A DNA stretch of 64,000 nt from Chaenocephalus aceratus. Taxonomy: Eukaryota > Chordata > Actinopteri > Perciformes > Channichthyidae. Location: positions 6,265,628 through 6,329,627 of the forward strand of contig CM043793.1 in assembly GCA_023974075.1 (NCBI GenBank). Direction: 5' to 3'. The position numbers and the translations under genes were made by a program. The notes beneath the pieces were generated by a model. The model searched no databases. It was not told the DNA's origin and worked only from the letters and a program-made list of their open reading frames with translations. Every line of letters begins with the position of its first letter. Position 1 is the first letter of the stretch. Shown here piece after piece: positions 60,917 to 64,000 of the stretch.

Positions 60917-62296
60917 CAGTGGCGTAGCCAGGAATTATTGTGTGGGTGGGCCTGGAGAAATGTAGGTGGGCCAGGGGGAGACATATTAAGCGTGGGGTCT
61001 GAGCTGAAACTTCATTAATGATTTTAATGATTGTTTAATGCACTAATAGAACATAAGCATTAATTAGCAGTGTAAACAAAAAACATAGGCACGGCGGCCT
61101 CAGAATGTGTGTAAAACTGACATCCACATAGGGATGGGTATCGTTAAGGTTTTAACGGTACTACTACTGTTATCGATACCGCTTATCGATCCGGTCCTTT
61201 AACATTACTTTTATCCGTTCTTTTGGAGAGAAAATAAGGTAAACAAACTAAACAAATTGTGAACAAAACTAACATTGCTTTTTATTTAAATTAAATACAT
61301 AATATTTCACATCAAAAGAAACAACAATGTTTTAACAAATCGTATTAAATAATCTGATGACAGAATTGTAAAACAGAATAGCTGAAACTTTAATAAACTA
61401 AATAACTCTGTTTCCTCTAATCATTAACCCATGTTTGTATAATGTAGTTAACTCCGTGTGTTGCTGCTCGCATACATAACACCTGACGTGGAAACGTTAC
61501 TCGTGGATGGGGCTACAGAGCTACTAGAAAGACAGTCGAACCCGGTGCATTCCTCCGTCTGAATGTGGAGCACTTTTGCAAGATGTTTTGACAAATTGCT
61601 CGTGTTACCGCCCTTACATGCTAAACTCTTATTCCACTTTTGGTAACGAGCATTGTCCACATCGACACGGCTATAGTTTAACCACACCTCGGAGCGCGTT
61701 CTATCCACCATCTCCTCCGTGTATGTGTGTTGCTGCATGTAGCAGCTGCGTGTGTGTAAACTGCCCCACCCCCTCGCACACAGACGGGGGAGAGATCTCT
61801 TGTCTGGATTGGAAAGATCTAAAATACTAAAATAATCAGACGCATTTTGCAGTCTTTTTGCATATTTGAAACGGAGTTGGCGACACTTAAACTGCAATGT
61901 AATGTTTGTGTAGCAATAATACATACGACATATATCGGGGCCACATGTTGTTTATCCTTGACAGTCGCACAGTGGGCACACACTGAGTGTTTTCACATTC
62001 AGCAAATGTGTAACGCTAAACTGCAGACCTCAAGAAGAAATAATACTTTCATTCACTCACGGCAAAAGTTACTTTACTTACTATAAAAACTCACGGTAAA
62101 AAAAATGCACTCTCTATTCATTGTCATGAAGGTGGAATCTAACTATATCCAGAATAAGTTTTATTGGATCCAGGCTAGAAACATGTTTATTTCTGCTGTA
62201 AAGTTGGGCATTTTAACATGGGGGTCGATGGGAATTTCTCCTTTTTGCATCCATCCCCTGTCGGCCACCCCGGGCCCACCCACAGCTACGCCACTG
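60917..62296 (-). mobile_element. hAT element with decayed BED zinc-finger ORF, 1.4 kb
   Basis: Ends CAGTGGCGTAGCC and the inverse of CAGTGGCGTAGC, exact 8-bp duplication CCCTGGAT (60909-60916 and 62297-62304). A minus-strand ORF inside resembles the BED finger at the N-terminus of hAT transposases. No DDE catalytic region remains. Confidence 0.9.
61448..61924 (-). pseudogene. hAT transposase BED zinc-finger remnant
   Basis: RSEVWLNYSRVDVDNARYQK followed by ACKGGNTSNLSKHLAK matches BED fingers of hAT transposases (SEVWxxF ... CKGGNTSNLSKHL). The two cysteines expected in the ARCxxC position read ARYQKW, so the zinc site is broken. Confidence 0.8.
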
Positions 62297-63219
62297 CCCT
62301 GGATATGTTTGAGTTATCTTAACTAACCCTAACAAACGAGATCTCGCTAGCGGTCCTATGACGCTGGTTATCAACTCGGTAAATCAAGCCAGGGTTTCTC
62401 TCTCCAGCTGAGAGCACGTTCACGTGAAAGGGGCGGGGTTAGCTACATTTGACCAATCACAAACAGGGACAAGTGTACTGACAGCGCAGCGTCATACTTC
62501 ATTAATGAAAAGTAAACTAAGATTAGACAAATATGAACTTTAAGCATCCATGACTTAAACATATAATCCAGGATACAAGCCACATAGCTGCTCCTGCAAG
62601 GAGAATATAGAACAACTGGTTAAAAAATAACTACCGAGTGTTTGAAAGCGTACAACAGTTTTATGATATCACTGCCCCGTCTAAGACACGAGTGGATCTG
62701 ACTTTAATTACATTTGAGTTGAGTGTTTCGTCAACTTAATGTGTTGCTTAAAATAATACGTCTGCATATGTGACAATGTAAGTGTTGCACAGCCAGATAC
62801 GCCTCGAGAAGCTGACTCAGATAAGGAAATATTGTGATATTATATATGATCGATGATCTGATTGATGATGTGATATCAGTGTGATATGAATGATAAGTGC
62901 GACACGTCGGCGTCTTCTCTGCATACGGCAGTTTAAACTGTATTTCCTTTATCCTGTAATATGACTTGATTTAAAACCCCACACACTGAGCTCTGATTGG
63001 TCAGCAGGCGGTGCTTTCACTGAGTTGATCTCTTTATAGACGCCGGACGCGGGCAGCGTCAGGTAAAAAAAGTTATTTAGCCTTCCCAAACCTGAGCCTC
63101 ACGCGCCACCTATGCTGGCCGGCTCTATTATGATTGGTGAACTGCTACGACATGTAGCCTATCATGTACAATGTCTTTGAGTGCTAGCCAATTAAAGCAC
63201 GAGTGTTTACATTTTCAAG

Positions 63220-64000
63220 ATTAAAGGGTTTTATTGTCATATGCACATAAGCTACAGTGCAGAAATGGCAATACAAAAGCATAGCATCGCATACAAAAAA
63301 ATATATAAATCTTACATCTTTACAGTTGATTTGTTCTATGCAGCTCAGATTCTTCAGATCAGCAGTCTGCAGAATGAAAAGAGAGAAGAGTGTAACATGT
63401 TCACTATCACACACAAAAGACATGGAATAGTAAAAACTCAAGTATAGATTATATTTTATTTGGAAGTTTACATGTAATTGGACATGATTAAAATATACAG
63501 AATAAGTTAAAATACACTATTAAAGACAAACTTACTACTAAAACAAAAATCAAGCATACAGTAAAAGTTGCATTTTTAAAAAGACACATTTGAATGCATT
63601 GAGTTTGAGGTCAATAATTGTTGAGGGTAATTGAAATTGGGAAAGCAGGGTAAAATCTGGTTAATAAAAGAAGCTATTGAGGTATATATTCGAACAGTGT
63701 CATTTATCAACAAAATGTTAATTGAAACAGGAGGGAAAAATAAAACGTGGGGAATTCAATAAATCCAAACCAAACAGGGGCAACATGTTGCTCAAAGAGG
63801 GAGGCATCTTTCACACAGCAGATATTTGAATGGACTTCTGAACAGAGTCCTCCTCTCGTGTTTACTCTGTGTCTTTTTTCAGATTAACGTTTTCGATGTT
63901 GTTGCTAGGCAACGCTGATGGTAGGAGTTTGATCTGAAAATGAACTCTGCTTCGATCTGACAAAATCACAAGATTAAACGTTTGACTAAATGACTCAGAG
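63220..64000. other. Right-edge sequence, no gene assigned
   Basis: TTTTATTGTCATATGCACAT at about 63229 looks like a repeat tail. The rest is AT-rich and I see no supported exon. Confidence 0.45.

Larger units (their letters stand above)
60746..63115. mobile_element. hAT-like element, family A, copy 3 (hosts another hAT)
   Basis: Begins AGGGGCGGCGGGTACTGTAG, ends AGCCTCACGCGCCACCTAT. Flanks GCTGTCCGGC and GCTGGCCGGC are near-identical. Interior matches copy 1 apart from the 60917-62296 insert. Confidence 0.8.
60690..63210. repeat. Dispersed repeat X, copy 2, split by nested transposons
   Basis: The left piece (TTTTCACCCTCTGTCTGAAA ... GATTGGTTAGCTG) and right piece (ATGATTGGTGAACTGCT ... 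GTGCTAGCCAATT) are contiguous in copy 1 at 30.8 kb. The 2.4 kb between them is an inserted hAT-A element. Confidence 0.65.

Noticed and set aside
63322..63374. Possible minus-strand exon (acceptor TTCATTCTGCAG, TADLKNLSCIEQINCKD)
   Set aside because: The acceptor is good but the donor is weak, it lies in a repeat-like stretch, and it has no family match or phase partner.

Overview
This window reads as teleost fish nuclear DNA. It holds two multi-exon, intron-rich vertebrate genes, many dinucleotide microsatellites, and a fish-type transposon mix: a Rex3-like LINE ending in GATG repeats, L2/Rex1-like LINEs, a DIRS tyrosine-recombinase retroelement, many non-autonomous hAT elements with exact 8-bp target duplications, TTAA-flanked MITEs and tRNA-derived SINEs. 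There is no bacterial-style gene organisation; long ORFs are transposon remnants or microsatellite artefacts.

Both host genes lie on the minus strand, head to tail. Positions 50669 down to 37027 carry what appears to be the complete coding sequence of dematin (dmtn): 15 coding exons, 1215 nt, 404 residues, every junction GT-AG and in phase, ending in a villin-type headpiece. It includes an 8-nt microexon. Positions 30269 down to 1638 carry the first 11 coding exons (about 420 residues) of an actin-filament-associated protein (AFAP family) with two PH domains. Its closest remembered relative is AFAP1L2, and its C-terminal half lies beyond the left edge. The two proteins suggest an actin-cytoskeleton neighbourhood: dematin bundles actin at the membrane skeleton, and AFAP proteins are Src/PI3K-linked F-actin adaptors.

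In human, ABLIM2-AFAP1 (4p16), ABLIM3-AFAP1L1 (5q32) and ABLIM1-AFAP1L2 (10q25) are tandem same-strand pairs. Dematin is the headpiece relative of ABLIM on the fourth arm (8p21) of the FGFR paralogon and has no AFAP neighbour there. A dematin-AFAP tandem in a fish therefore suggests that this AFAP gene is a fourth 2R duplicate lost from the human lineage. This is the main hypothesis of the report.

Layout: 1-30.3 kb is the AFAP-family gene with introns full of hAT, LINE, MITE, SINE and solo-LTR insertions. 30.3-37.0 kb is the intergenic segment (AFAP 5' side, a hAT MITE in its 5' flank, a 37-bp-arm hairpin, dmtn 3' side). 37.0-50.7 kb is dmtn, interrupted by a 1.3-kb hAT and a 1.9-kb antisense LINE. 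50.7-64 kb is the 5' side of dmtn: a (GT)n tract, a broken hAT invaded by a DIRS element, an L2 LINE, and a three-level nested transposon at 60.7-63.2 kb. Four exons of the two genes have long (TG)n tracts directly against their 3' splice sites.

Exon assignments rest on splice-site reading, phase consistency and remembered protein family sequences; no alignment was run.
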